Assembly (NCBI GenBank): GCA_030052745.1 | Contig: JANBVO010000013.1 | Location: 372,001-436,000 of the forward strand | Direction of reading: 5' to 3' | Source of the DNA: Pleurostoma richardsiae | Taxonomy: Eukaryota > Ascomycota > Sordariomycetes > Calosphaeriales > Pleurostomataceae | DNA: 64,000 bases | Shown here: positions 12,822 to 24,777 of the stretch, piece after piece | Position numbering within the stretch: the first letter of the stretch is position 1 | How the letters are laid out: each line of letters begins with the position of its first letter | The notes under the pieces: generated by a model | What the model was told of the DNA's origin: nothing | Seen by the model: the letters and a program-made list of their open reading frames with translations, nothing else | Database searches by the model: none | Program-made: the position numbers and the translations under genes

Positions 12822-15800
12822 CTTTTCGGCCGCTCTGCCGAAGTAACCGCTTAGCGATGAGGGCAGCACGCGCCCCCTTGCAAAGGCATTGACTGATTGA
12901 CAGGCGTGACTCGCATGCTCTGTGCCCAAGCAGCAACTTGGCGTCTTTCTCTCTCTGAGATTTTCTCGCTGTACCCCGGGCATACTATGTGTTCGTAAGT
13001 TGCGAACGGACGTTGGTGAGTTTGAGAACAAGATGAGAGGGCTGGGAAATCGTATTCTCGTGCAGGTTTGTGCCGGGGCCACCACCACCACGACCCTTGG
13101 CACTTCGCCAATTTGTTTCTAGAAATCGCTAGCACGATGTCCCGCACGCACTTGACAGGGTTTCCTGCAGAAACAGCCGTCCCCAGACCGGGGGGTCCGA
13201 CTTCCTGTTCTAGAGAAACTCCCGAGCCAGTTCTGCTTGGGCAGCCAAGGCCGTTGCAACCAACTTCAATAGTCTTCTTTTGACAGGAAAGCGAAGAAGC
13301 GTTCACCGTAGCAGCGTCGTACGGTCACGATTTCCCGCGCGAGTCACCGGCCCCGCCGGTAGAGTGCTCGACCCGCAGGCTAGGCCCCATCATTGATCGC
13401 CCCCTTCGGAATCGGATGCCGTCCACCTCTGATCTCGGCTGATCTTCCCACCCGTAGGCACCTGCTGCCGAAGGTGCAGCATGGCGGTCGGATCACCTCC
13501 CCTTTATTCGCTGGGGAGGTCACCCCCCCAGCGCCTCTGCCTCTCCGTAGTGGGCCGCAAATCTCTTCTTCTAGCTTCGGCTCCGAGCAAGCCCGGCGAT
13601 CTGAATGGACGGCTTAGGCGAGAGGGAAGGGAAACAGGGAAGAAATGCCGCAAGCCAGCCAGGAGGAGCAGAGAAGGAAGCATCGGCCGTTCCGTAGCAG
13701 AAATGGCGCCGTCGCTAGTCGCGATGGGCTGGCCGACCGTTAATCGCACAGGGGGACATCGAAGGACACGGCCGCCAACACGGCGCGCGCGGCTTCTCCT
13801 GTGGGCTATTTTTAGGTTCCCTGCTACTATCACCCCAATCAATTCCAACCGGGGCACGGCTCGCACCCAATTTACTCCCTGGTCCGTGTGCCCCCTTGAC
13901 AAGCAGTGCTCCCTCTTGGCTCTTGGGACCAATCGAATTCCAGCACTGCTTGCTCACAGTCGCAATGAAGGATTGACATCTCTTATGCCATGCAACTCAG
14001 TGCGGACGACGGGAGCACGGGGACCGCCTCTTCAGGACTGGCGTGCAGCGGGCACTAGATCCGCATCAGGGACTCGGTTCCATGACGTCCTCAGCGCCGA
14101 CCATCCAACACAGGCATGCCGTCCTCCGCCATGTGAAATCGACAGGGCCGGGAGGCACAACAGGGGCGTTGCCGTTGCCCTTAATTTCACGTTCGTACGC
14201 GTGCCCCGCCCGCCGATGGTGTCTCGTGATAGCAGCCCAGGGCTCCGGAAGAGGCAACTGGACAGACACAGCGTAACTCTGCTCGGCCGCTTGTCGACTG
14301 TAGTGAGGGACAGCTGGTAGCGAATCAGGCTGAGCCAGCGAGAGGCTGTTGGGCTCGTCCTTCGCTGGCACTTCTCCCGGCAATAATCTGAGCAGGTCAA
14401 CTTTAGCCTGTTGTCGATTTCTGCACGCCCGGCCAAGTTCAACCAAGAACGCCTACGCAAGCGGCCCTGACGGGATTGCGTTAGCCCCGGCATACCGCTC
14501 CGTGAACAGCGGATAGCTCCCGGGGCACCCTGGGCATGTACCCAGTCTCCACGTAACCTTCTCCTTTCTCGAAGAGGTCGGGGTTGGTTGACGTGCTCTC
14601 TCCTACGGGGTCTGCTCTGACTTTCCCAACACCAAACGCCCAAGTCATGCACTATTGTCCGCCATCAACCGCCATCCCGTCGGAATTGGTCCTTAGCGCC
14701 CCCAAAGGCATGATTCATGGCCAGTCAAGGGTACACCATCTGGTGGTGCTCGCGAACATGGGATGGAAAGAGCTGGGCGTGTGCCCAGTGGCTCCCCTCC
14801 GGAAACGTCGTCGTGCAGGAGCAAATACCGAAGCAATTTCCATCATGCATCCACTAGGAGGGGCCGGAACGACGGTTCACGCCACAGCTTACTCGTGACT
14901 AGCCGCGGTTGAGGAGCTGACGGCTCCTGCAAAGCGGCATCATGGGCTGGGATTTGAAATCTGCCTCGATCTGCTTGCACTTGAGAATATTTGTATAAAC
15001 TTGCGGCAGCATAGTGAGGCTGCCAGTTGCGATGTGATCTTGCAGCCGGGAGACGGCGATCTTCCCTCGTCAAGCCGTATTGCTAAAGTGACGTTATTCA
15101 TGCCGTGCTCGGGGTCGCTGGGTTCAAGAAGCCTCGCAGTGCCCGCTCATTTGTCAGTTCGTTTCCAGTTGTGAGTGCTAAAGTTGTCACTATCTTTTGG
15201 AGGCGATGCTGGCGGCTGAGTAACGGCGTGTAGGATGAGATCCGGCTCCCAGAAGCACCGTGCTGCCGAGGCGGCAAGGACCCTTGAGAAACCAGTCGAA
15301 CTAGCGCACCATACACCGGGCCTCGGTAACTAGTCATCTTTCACGCGGCTTGGAATGTCTGTTGGCTTTCATAACTCCCAGGTGTTGCACATTCGAGATC
15401 ATCTTTGTCCAGCACCGCGAATTGTTTTCCTAGTTTGGATATCTGTCGGAGTTCAGGGGCTCCGCTTCAAGGTTACGTATTTAGAACAGAAACCTAAAGA
15501 TGTGGTCCTCATGAGATGTTGCCGGGGGTCGTGTATCTGCTAGAGTAAGATCTTAATGACGAGACCGGTATACATATGTTGAATGTTGATATGCATTTCC
15601 AAGCCCATGTTGTGATGAGTACTTTTCCGAGTCTTCTATGCAGACAGACTAGACCGCATGAGGTAAGGGAAAGCCCTGTCAAGATAGCCTGACAACTTAC
15701 CTTCCCAAAACAGTCGCGAAGGTGTGCGATATGACGAAGCTCCAGGGGATAGGGTCGAGTGAGCGTGATGTGATGACGGAGCAACCGCGATTGAGTGTGG

Positions 15801-18800
15801 CCTCATCCATTTTGTGCTTTGTACTCGTAGAGCAGCGAGCACAGTTAGCAAGCTAATGAGGGAGAAAATGGGTGCATGATGAGCTTGGATGGCGGCGATC
15901 TCGCTTTCGGCATTGCATCCAGTGGCTCCGTCATAAGCCGGCGAGATATGGGCCAGGACTCTGCAATCTCGGACCGACCACGTGTTTGCAAACGGGCCAG
16001 CTGTTCCTCCCGACTGTCACCGGCGCGGTGAACCCTGGAATGCTAGCGTTCGGATCTTATAGCTGTACGAGTCCTTGCACAAGCAACCTTGAAGCATTCT
16101 AGGCCTCGTGGGTCTGCAGACCAGGAACCTGAGATGCAGGGAAATAGGTTTGAAAACAACAGAAGAAACTCTGCCCCACTATTGTGCCTTCCAGTTGTTG
16201 GTTGCTTCACTCCTGGGGACTTCAAGGACTACTAGATGCCATCGCTGCGTGCAACTCAGAGTAGTACTCGGCTTTTTCTAGTAAGAGTTATTTTTGCCTG
16301 CCCTTCAACCATGGACGGTTCTTTCGCGGATCTTGGTGATAACTGGGGGCCAGCTTATCGCGCGAATCCTTCCGCACAGTGAGATCGGGCCTGCTGAAAC
16401 AACGACTGAGTGATATCTGATTGAAGGGATTTTTTGGTCCGACTGTTTGCCAGGCAACAAGTGTTTCCCTGTTGGCCATTCCTGCCCAAGACTGAGGAGT
16501 GTGCCAAACCTACCATTCCTCGTCGTAAGAGTCCGACCCGGTAGCCCGGTAGGGGTGTGTATTGATGCCTCCATTTGCTTGTACAAGCTCGTATCAGGCT
16601 GTCAGTCCTCAACTGCCTTGAGAGAGGGGAAGAAGCAGCCAAAGACCAGTGGCGTTGGCGGGTGCGCCTCGAGCGCGTTGAATGCCGCCGAGGGCCACCC
16701 CGAGCTGTTGCCGAGTTCGTAAGGAGCAGGACCTAATTGACCGAACTGACCCAGCCTTCCAAATAGCCAGACAAGACACCCAATTGCCTCAATTCGTCTC
16801 ACCACCCTCCAGCATTCCGTCGCCCCGACTAGCAACGTCGCTGCTTTTGCCAACTCCTCGGACTAAGCACACCATAAGTGAGGCCTTTGTACTCAGTTCG
16901 GTCCAAAACAATAATGGAAATAAGACGCAGAGGCGAGTCTCGCCAGGTAGAGAAGTCCCTATGATCCACGACAGATGTGATGGGACTGTCTCATCCCAGA
17001 TATCCCATCCGGGACGGCCATCTACGTCGTTCTCGCGCGGCGAGGTTTTGGCCAGTAAGCAGGCGTTCGGCAACCAAGAGACCTGGTCGCATCTCCGAGG
17101 GCGCCTACTCTGATCCGATATGTCTATTGCGTAAGCCTCATGCGGCATACTGCGTGCCCTCTGGCCTTTGCTGCCGCTCGACTTTTTGTGGCAGCCTTCG
17201 AGTGTCTTTGAGGAGAAGCCGTCATGCACCTCACCTCTTCGTTAACTCCGTCATACCGTGATATTCAACTTTCATGACAGAGGATCAGGACCGATGCGTC
17301 TCATGCAGATCGAGACGGTCAAGATCACCGGTCAATAGTGCCCTAATTCTGAGAGCATCTTCATTGCTCTACCCCGCCCGGTTCAACTGAACCTTCGATC
17401 CACCGACCGAGTCCACTCCGCTGCTGTTGGTATATCTGTATGGAGGTGGCTTGCTCCACCAGCCAGTATGGATCGGTCGAGGAGCGTTATCATAGTTGGA
17501 CTGTGCCGTCTGCTCCCAGCACCCGCCAGGACCCTGGCTTGTTCGTTCGGCTCCCACGGGTAATATTCCGTCAAAGTCTCATGGCTGTTGTGACTGAACA
17601 GATTGAAATGTACCTCCTTCGGACAATCAATAAAGCTTTAGAGATAGGTCACGTATTCGCTTCGTCGCAGTTCGCTGCTATGGTGTACAGTCAAGGGGGG
17701 CAGGCACATCAAACAGCATGATGGCGCTGAATCGTCCACGTTGGTGAACATGTTTCTTCGTAGTGCGGGTGGCGTGTGGTGCCCGAGACAAAGCTGCCGC
17801 TTCTCGCACGACCATTCGTTTCTCTTGTCCATGACCTCCCCGCGGCCGATGGCTGTTCCCATTCTTTGTATTTGGCCCTCAGGACCGGCCCGAAGACTGC
17901 GCTTCATGATCTTCGGGCTTGCGTCCTAAGCCCACCGAGCATGGCGCAAACCTTGGGGTTGGTGCTTGGGGAGAAGGCCGTAGGGCCGTATGTCGTATCC
18001 TGACGTAGGTCGTAAGTTGCTCAGTGTATCAGACAGATTAAGGTAGGATATACCAACCCCAAAGAGGGGATGATGCCTCTAAACTTTTGACAGAAATCGT
18101 GAGCCAACAGAGCGTGGACTTAAGGCCATGTAAGCACTTCGACGAATCCAACATGGCTAGGACCTCATCAACACTCACATGGAAGACCTCCCTGTACCAT
18201 TTCGTCTGCTAGAGCCTTCATTCCTTCTGAGGTTGGGCTGATGAGGCCACGTTCTGAGGCGAGTTCCGAGCATCTGCCGTAGCCACCAGGCCATGTCCCG
18301 GTGTTCTCGGCTTCGCAAATAATCAAAAGAGAGAGGCAGCGGGATATTATCTGAACCTATGCAGGGTGCTGACAGCATTCCGATATACAGTGTTGGTTGT
18401 AGCACCGCGACCAGTTCCTGAAATTGGCAATCGGCTTCGAGACTTGAACTCCCTCAGGGACTTTCCCCCGCGGCGAGAAGTCCTCCATCTCGTGATGGAG
18501 GGTGCCAGAGTGCACACAGAGAGAGTGGGCTTTTTTGCATATCGACAATGGAGACTAAGGGGCAGGAAAGAGATGTAAATCGACATCCTGGTCTGACCAA
18601 GTGTGATATGAGTCCCAAGCATAGATCGGCTCTCACCCCTTATTACGTGGAAGGACTCTCCCTCGCGCAATGGCTCATTCCATAGTCTCCCAGATGATAT
18701 TCCTCGGGCAGACATCACAGTCTGTTCTTTCAGTCATCTTGCATATCCATGAGTGTTTCAACCGTTAGAAACGCTAATCCCCTAGTCGATTGACCTGCTA

Positions 18801-19746
18801 CGGTGATGAAGACTTCGGGTTGGATCGATTTCTGGTAGAACTCGATTGACCGGCAAGTCCCACTTCACCGTAACACGCTCGCTTTGCTCCTTGACCATAG
18901 TTGATGGATTGGCCTGGACACGGGTATTCAACAATCCTTGGCCCGAGTGGAGGTAGTCCTCATTCAACAACTATCCCTCCTCATGTAATCTGGACAGGGA
19001 CTTGCACTAGGTGATAATACTCAGTTGGTTCTTCATAAGAGCTTGTAGTGCCAATGCTCGAGGACAGAGATGGCAACCTCGCGCGTCTCTCGGTAATTGG
19101 AAGCCGTCTCATTCCGTCTCCGGGTCATGAATTGGCATCATCGCCGCTGTCGAAGCCCACACAGCGCGAGACGAGAAGGAGGACGCTGCCGGCTTAAGTT
19201 CAGGATCCGACAATACCTCCAATGGAAAATTTGATTCTCAAGAAGGGCCGCATCTTCAGATTCCAGGATCTCACAGTAGCTGCACCTTGCACTTTGCGGA
19301 ATCCATGTACCGTCTGATACCGGCGTGAGATACTGCAAGTTGAAACAGGTATTGCTCCTTTCCAAGAACTCGGGTTTCTCCTCTGACCAAAAACCTACGC
19401 CAACTCCTACGCTGGCACCCTCCCTGGTCGGCCAAGCGTGAAATCATGGTGCCCACGAGATGGCATAATCCAGTCTTTGGGTGGTGAACTGGAGCTCTTA
19501 GCAAGGGGAGCCAGCAGAGGGATGATAGCGCCTTGGAATCTTTGGAATCAAGAGTGAGTGAAACTTGTCAATTACAATCTTCACCTGAAACATCGTGCGG
19601 TTGGATAACTGTCGACACAAGAATAGTGCGTGTCTGTGAATGCATCATCTTCTCTTTTTGCGAGTGGAAGGTCTTCATTGCCTTTGTCGTCGTCGTCAGG
19701 GGACGTTGTTGAAGATTGACGCACGGACAGTGGGGCGCGATCTTAG

Positions 19747-19772
19747 ATACCTAGGCAGCTAGGTAGGTAGGT
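19747..19772. repeat. TAGG/TAGGTA-type repeat
   Basis: Short tandem AGGTAGGT units with a palindromic CTAG core, about 0.4 kb upstream of the PQ-loop gene start. Similar motifs recur in other promoters in the window (near 8393, 47342 and 55300). Confidence 0.6.
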
Positions 19773-20011
19773 AAGGAAGGTGCGAAGGTGCGACCCGACC
19801 CGCGCGACTCGGCGACGATCTGAGTGCAGCTGCCGACAGCCGTCGCCAGCCGGCGCAGATCTCACGCGCGTCGGGTTCTGCGGAGTGTTTGAAGATCTTC
19901 GCGACCGACGATCAAGTCGGTGGATGCTAATTAAACCGTCTTCCATCTCCTTTTCTCCTTTCTTTTACCAGGTAATCCAGCACAGCATACGAGATTGACC
20001 AAGGCATCCAG

Positions 20012-20026
20012 ATGGCCCTGACATAG
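20012..20026 (+). promoter_or_regulatory. Four-codon upstream ORF of the PQ-loop gene
   Basis: ATG at 20012 followed by three sense codons and TAG at 20024-20026. No further ATG lies between it and the main start at 20158, so reinitiation is possible if the transcript includes it. Candidate only. Confidence 0.35.
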
Positions 20027-20157
20027 AGCGGCATATTTTCGTGTGTTCCCCTTCGACGCTCCTCATCGGGTCCTGGTCTCGCGCCGACCGTGGTCCCCTG
20101 CCTTCCACGACACCGAAAAAGCCCCCCTTGGCGCCCTTCCGCGCTCAGTCGTCGAGA

Positions 20158-21126
20158 ATGCGCTGGCTCAAAGCCATCGCGGGCTATGCCGCTCCGATGT
20201 TCTTGATCGCGTCACCTATACTGTCCTACAGTGACCAGGCATACTCGATGCACCGGAAGAAGTCGAGTGCCGGCTTCTCTCTCGACATCCCCCTGATCAT
20301 GCTTGTCGCGTCGATGCTGAGGTCTGCTCCCCCATTGCACAGCCCCAGACCACCTTCTGCGCAGCCGGTGAATGCTTACCGTTTCTTCGCAGAGTCTTCT
20401 ACTACCCGGGGGCACGGTTCGATACCGCGTTGCTGATCCAGTCCTTCGTCATGATCGCCATGCAGATTGTCCTTCTCAAAGTCGCTTTGGACCACCGGCC
20501 GCCTCCTACCTCGAAAGGCGGTGATGCAGCTGCGCCGTTCGCCGGCGCTCAGGATGGAAAGTGGGAGGTGCAGAGGCCCTACAACTTTTGGCAATGGCGG
20601 TCTCCAAAACCGTGAGTCGCCTCGTTGAACTCACCGTCTCAGACAACCAGGCGCTAACTGCCTTGACAGGTACTGGCAGTTCCTTCTGTATATGTTCATC
20701 ACCCTCACGGCCTTGGAATTAGCGCTAGCTCCCTTCCACGGACTCTACTCGTTCTACTCCGTCTTGATTGGCTATATTGGTCTCTCCGTAGAGGCAACTC
20801 TTCCTCTGCCGCAGATCCTAGCGAATGCGCGGTCGCGCTCTTGCAAGGGGTTCCGATTTTCTGTCTTGGCGAACTGGCTGGCCGGCGACGCGATGAAAAT
20901 ATTCTGGTTCTTCACTTCTCCCACTACGATACCGTGGGCCTTCAAGCTGTGTGGATTGTTCCAGGCTTGCTGCGACTCCTTCCTGGGGGTTCAATACCTC
21001 ATGTACGGGGATGGCGAGGCCACGATCAAGGACCATCAGTTGTCGAAATATCCTGGAGGTGGCGTCAAGTCTGTCAGTGGCTGGGAGTCTCCTAGTGGTC
21101 GAAGGACACCGAGTGAGAAGATCTGA
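20158..21126 (+). CDS. PQ-loop repeat membrane protein (Any1/SLC66A2-like)
   Basis: A multi-spanning membrane protein of the PQ-loop family. Its layout fits the SLC66A2 (PQLC1)/yeast Any1 group, linked to phospholipid asymmetry at Golgi and endosomes; the role here is inferred from that family. Exons are 20158-20321, 20393-20611 and 20670-21126, giving 279 residues. The introns are 71 and 58 bp (the first has a weak GTCTGC donor, the second GTGAGT with a GCTAACT branch). The first PQ-loop region is degenerate (Asp26-Gln27 in place of Pro-Gln, followed by HRKKSSAGFS). The second is canonical at Pro175-Gln176, followed by ARSRSCKGFRFS. Predicted membrane helices lie near 5-25, 44-62, 75-95, 131-150, 155-175, 188-210 and 215-235. 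The C-terminal 30 residues are polar. The start is the first ATG after a four-codon uORF. Confidence 0.85.
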
Positions 21127-22409
21127 GATAGTCGGACAAAAAGGGCTAGGCTTATCTAGAATAATAGATGTTCTGTAGATATTGCGGTAATTGAATCTTT
21201 TCATGGGAGAAGCTTTCAGATCCCTTGACACAAGTAGTTGTAAAACAAGGCGAGGTACTATGGACATGTGCCAAGAGTCGAGTGTGCGGCATTCGGGGAG
21301 AGGTGAGTGACCCCCTGTCCTCAGCCTCCGTGCGAGAGTCGTTAATCCATGTTAAGGATGACTACCAGCCACCTAACCAAATGCCGATTATAATGGGAAA
21401 GCTGAGGCTCACAATGGCACGAAAGAAACAATGCATTGCCAGAATCCTCAGGGATTTTATGTAGGTATTTCGGAGTTGTGAAGCCAGTGAATGGTCCACT
21501 GGGTGGTTTTTGTCCTTCACAGCTGAAGTTCCTCTCTAGCTGAGGTGCACCAATTCTCACGATCACCTCGAGATCACTTCGCCATCAGACGGTCCTCACC
21601 TCACAAGCTACGCCGATATCAAACTCACTCGCTTTTCGCAAAATGCCCTCTGTCGTTCTCACCGTCGCCTAAGGTTTGTCTCGAGGAACTTCCCATTCAC
21701 TATTGCCAAAGCACCTCGTCTGGGATTTGATCGCACCGCACCCTCCACATTCACCTCCGTCGCAACATCCTCACCCGGACAACTTCGTCGCGACTTCTCC
21801 TCTCGTCAATCCTCGCCCCTAACATATCGGCACCACCTCGCGATAATTCGTTTCAACCGCCAATTTCCAAATTGGGTAATCGAGACTGCCTTGCAGGCTT
21901 GCTACCCCTGGCACACTCAATTCCAGAGCACAGAGAGAAGATACTGGGCCGTTTTGAGCAGCACAACTCGAGTCCTCGCAAAGCCCTTGTAATCGGCGCA
22001 TTGCAGCCCCTTACCTTGAAGCGGCTCCTCGAGTCAAACCCCAGTCTGATATCGGCCTGAGACTGCTGGCCTGGCTCGACAAGTATCACTTCCGGCGGAA
22101 CGAAGTCTGCAGGTGTCTCAAGGCTCCTGCTCTTTGCGCCTTCGTACCTCTCGTCTTTCAATCTCCAATCGCGAAACCTCGATTCTCTCCTCCCGAGTCT
22201 CTTTCCGGCGAATATTTCCATCCCTGGAGGAAGACTCACACTCCTTACTCAACTGCAATAACCTTCCTGCTATTCTTGCAGTGTCTAGTTCCCTTTACCC
22301 TCCCATATCCAAGCACCCGCGCCTTCTCTCCAGGGGACAGCCAAATCAGCATCATCTCATCAATAGCACTTTACTGATTTTCATCACAACTCTTTGTGAA
22401 ACAAGCAAG
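21127..22409. other. Intergenic region with pyrimidine-rich leader
   Basis: About 1.3 kb between two plus-strand genes. The first part is the 3' region of the PQ-loop gene. From about 21550 the plus strand becomes markedly C/T-rich, as in many fungal promoters and 5' leaders, up to the ATG at 22410. No supported gene. Confidence 0.6.
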
Positions 22410-23684
22410 ATGCCTGCCAGCTTCAGAACCTACGAGGCGCAGAACCGTCTCATTGCCGCCGTGTTGGCTGCTCATCCTGACTTGAAGCTCAACTACAAGG
22501 GTAAGTCCACCTTCACTTGAATCCTATAGTATCTCTCGTCCGCCCTGAACCCTCTCTCCAACCCCATCACTGTGAATTAGCCCTTCCCTCTCGGTCTCGC
22601 CGTGAGTATTTGGTGGGCCGGAGACTGATCGTTGCTTTCTTCCCCTTTCTCAGTCATCTCCAAGGCCTACGGCTCCAGCTGGACCGAGAGCGGCATCGAG
22701 CACTACATGCGGCCCATCAGGAAGGCGGCCATCGGCCTGCGCGACCTCATGGAGCAGGGTGTGGACACTACCGACTATGAGATTGTCAAAGTCGGAAATA
22801 GCGGAAATGTGGTGGTAAGCTAACATCTTTTCTTCGACCCGTCTCTAGATATCGCCATGTACTTCGGCGGCTCCACCGAGGGCGGCATCTCCTGGCAGTT
22901 TCGGAGCATCAAAGCTGACGCTGAGAAGCTCAAGCGCGCCGTCGCCAATGGAGACGACCCGGCCACGGCTCTGACCGCCAAGGACGGCGACGGCAGCGCC
23001 CCTGCCACTCCCGCCTCGGCCGCCGGTGGCGTCGCTACGCCCACTACCGGAACTGGCCGCAAGCGTGCCGCCCCTCGCTCTGCTAAGGCTAAGTCTACCA
23101 AGCCTACCCCGGGAGGTCGCAAGCCCAAGAAGGCCAAGCTCGAGCCGGTCGACAGTGATGGTGACCAGGGCCAGGAGGATATCGACTACGAGATTCTCGA
23201 CTCTCCCTCTCGTGACCGTGGACGCCGGGAGTGGCGCGTCTCACCCGTTGGTCAGCCTATGTCCTACAACGCCCCGTCTACGGCAGCCAACAACCGCGGC
23301 TACGCCAACGCAGCTGTCTCGACTGGTGCTGCCAGCTCTAATGGCTCCGCTACCGCCACGGCTACTCCGGCTGCTGATCCCTTCAACCCGGCGGTCCCTA
23401 TGCACCTGCCCCGTTCTGGCAATGTTCTTTCATCAGAGCCTGCTTTCGGCGGCGCCGCTCCAATCAGTGGCGCAGCGGCTGCTCCTCGCGGCGGCCACCG
23501 TGGCGGTTTCCTTGAGAACAACACGGCCCCGTACAGCTTCCAGGGTGCCCAGTCCTTCCAAAGCCCCGGCGACCACCAGGATTTCTCGTACCCTGCCAAC
23601 GACCCGATCTTCGGCAATATCGACCTCACGGGCGACCAGGACGTGGACCACAATGACGGCGTCGATGTCGACGGCGCCGTCTAG
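22410..23684 (+). CDS. Predicted nuclear protein with duplicated Myb-like helical motif
   Basis: A protein of unknown function belonging to a group common in filamentous fungi. Proposed exons are 22410-22500, 22654-22758 and 22849-23684 (343 residues). The N-terminus (1-90) holds two copies of one motif: Ile32..Tyr36-Gly37..Ile45..Arg50-x-Ile52-Arg53 and Ile67..Phe71-Gly72..Ile79..Arg84-x-Ile86-Lys87, like small helix-turn-helix or Myb-like units. The rest is low complexity: Ala/Thr/Gly-rich, with basic patches (GRKRAAPRS, GGRKPKKAKLEP) that could act as nuclear signals, and an acidic tail. The first intron is clear (GTAAGT). The second is less certain: the strong-looking donor at 22815 would break the frame, so I use GTGTGG at 22759, which joins to the conserved DIAMYFGGS frame through TAG at 22846-22848. 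The gene is firm, its middle splice less so, its function unknown. Confidence 0.75.
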
Positions 23685-24777
23685 GCATCTTCTCCTGCTG
23701 TTACTCTAACGATGTTCACGATAATGGCGTTACGGCGGCAGTGAATATAGGCCCTGAGATCGGCGTTGATGACGTGGTGATTTAGCTTCATATATGAAAG
23801 GTCGTCCATCCCGAGAGAGATACAAGTCTGCTCATTCCACCTGATTTCTTTGTTACCTTTTCCGTCTCGATCTTTCGGTTCACGGCTTCGATCCCCCCAT
23901 GGCTTGCTGTCCACCATGACGACCACATGACAGTCTCCACAGGCAATACACTTGCCTAACTCCTCGAGGGAGACAGCCCTACAAATGCCGGCCGACACAC
24001 GACACGAAATATTGCTTTTCTGGTCCTCTCACCTCCTTCTAGGGAGAAAAAGGGGGCACAACAAAAATTTGCGTTTGGTCACGGATATATACCCTTGCTC
24101 TTCATCGTCCCGGTTTTCAGTTGAACTGCGTCGGTCGGCACGCTGCTTGTCATGCGACCAGGTCTCCCACGAGCAATCCGCTTCTCACGAGGCGATGAGC
24201 TCGCTAGACACTCGGCCCTTGATATCCGCCTATAGGCAGCCCCGACAAGACGTGCTACATCGACCCCTATGCGACTCACCTTCCCTCTCGGCCTTTCCTC
24301 GACTCGCCAGCACCTCAATGCTGTTTCCGCCTCTCCCTTCGCCTGGTACACTGAAGTGAACCGGCAGGTGGCACACTCAGCACGGGGATACGACATGTGG
24401 ACAAAGGGTTCTTAAGGGGAGTCTAGCTCTCACATGTATACTAGTCTAGAACAGAGGAATGGATGCGATGACCTTTCAGCTATTGGCTTTCAGTTGAGAG
24501 GGTGTGAGAACGCGATGTGCCTGGTCTTATGTATTGCTGTATCTGTCTGATGTCTTTGGTATAGAAGATCGCCCTTATTGAGTCTCCCTGGGAGCTTTCA
24601 AGAAGCAGACTGCTTTTGAGTCAACATACTAGACAGATCTAACAGGCAAGAACACCACACATGCTTCATTTCTCTATCCTTACGATGCTGAGCCCCAAAT
24701 ACCCTTCTCTACCTACACAAACAACGCCCTCGCCCTATCCCCAACCGAGCCCGACTTAACCCAAGGCTTAGCGGGCC
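23685..24777. other. Convergent 3' intergenic region
   Basis: 1.1 kb between the stop of the nuclear-protein gene (+) and the stop of MTHFR (-). Several 100-odd codon frames occur on both strands but have no protein-like features. Presumed 3' UTRs and spacer. Confidence 0.55.

Larger units (their letters stand above)
7043..20157. other. 13 kb gene-poor intergenic tract
   Basis: Between the divergent transcription-factor and PQ-loop genes I find no frame with recognisable protein similarity, no convincing splice-connected exons and no tRNA or rRNA signature. Base composition is close to that of the flanks, not strongly AT-rich, so heavy RIP decay is not obvious. It holds scattered simple repeats (listed separately) and TAGGTA-type motifs near 8393 and 19747. 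It may contain the long leader and promoter of the regulator at 7042, unrecognised lineage-specific genes, non-coding RNAs or long-decayed elements. I cannot choose among these by eye. Confidence 0.6.

Noticed and set aside
13481-14320. 279-codon plus-strand open frame in the gene-poor tract
   Set aside because: Composition is Arg/Pro/Ser-rich in the way of chance GC-rich frames, with no domain, helix pattern or splice extension; an antisense frame over the same DNA is similarly long.
7043-20157. Search for decayed transposons in the largest gap
   Set aside because: No terminal repeats, polymerase-like or transposase-like residues were recognisable by eye; a repeat library search would be needed to exclude them.
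23681-23998. 105-codon minus-strand frame after the nuclear-protein gene
   Set aside because: Somewhat protein-like in parts but overlaps the stop of the upstream gene antisense and has no recognisable motif; too weak to list.
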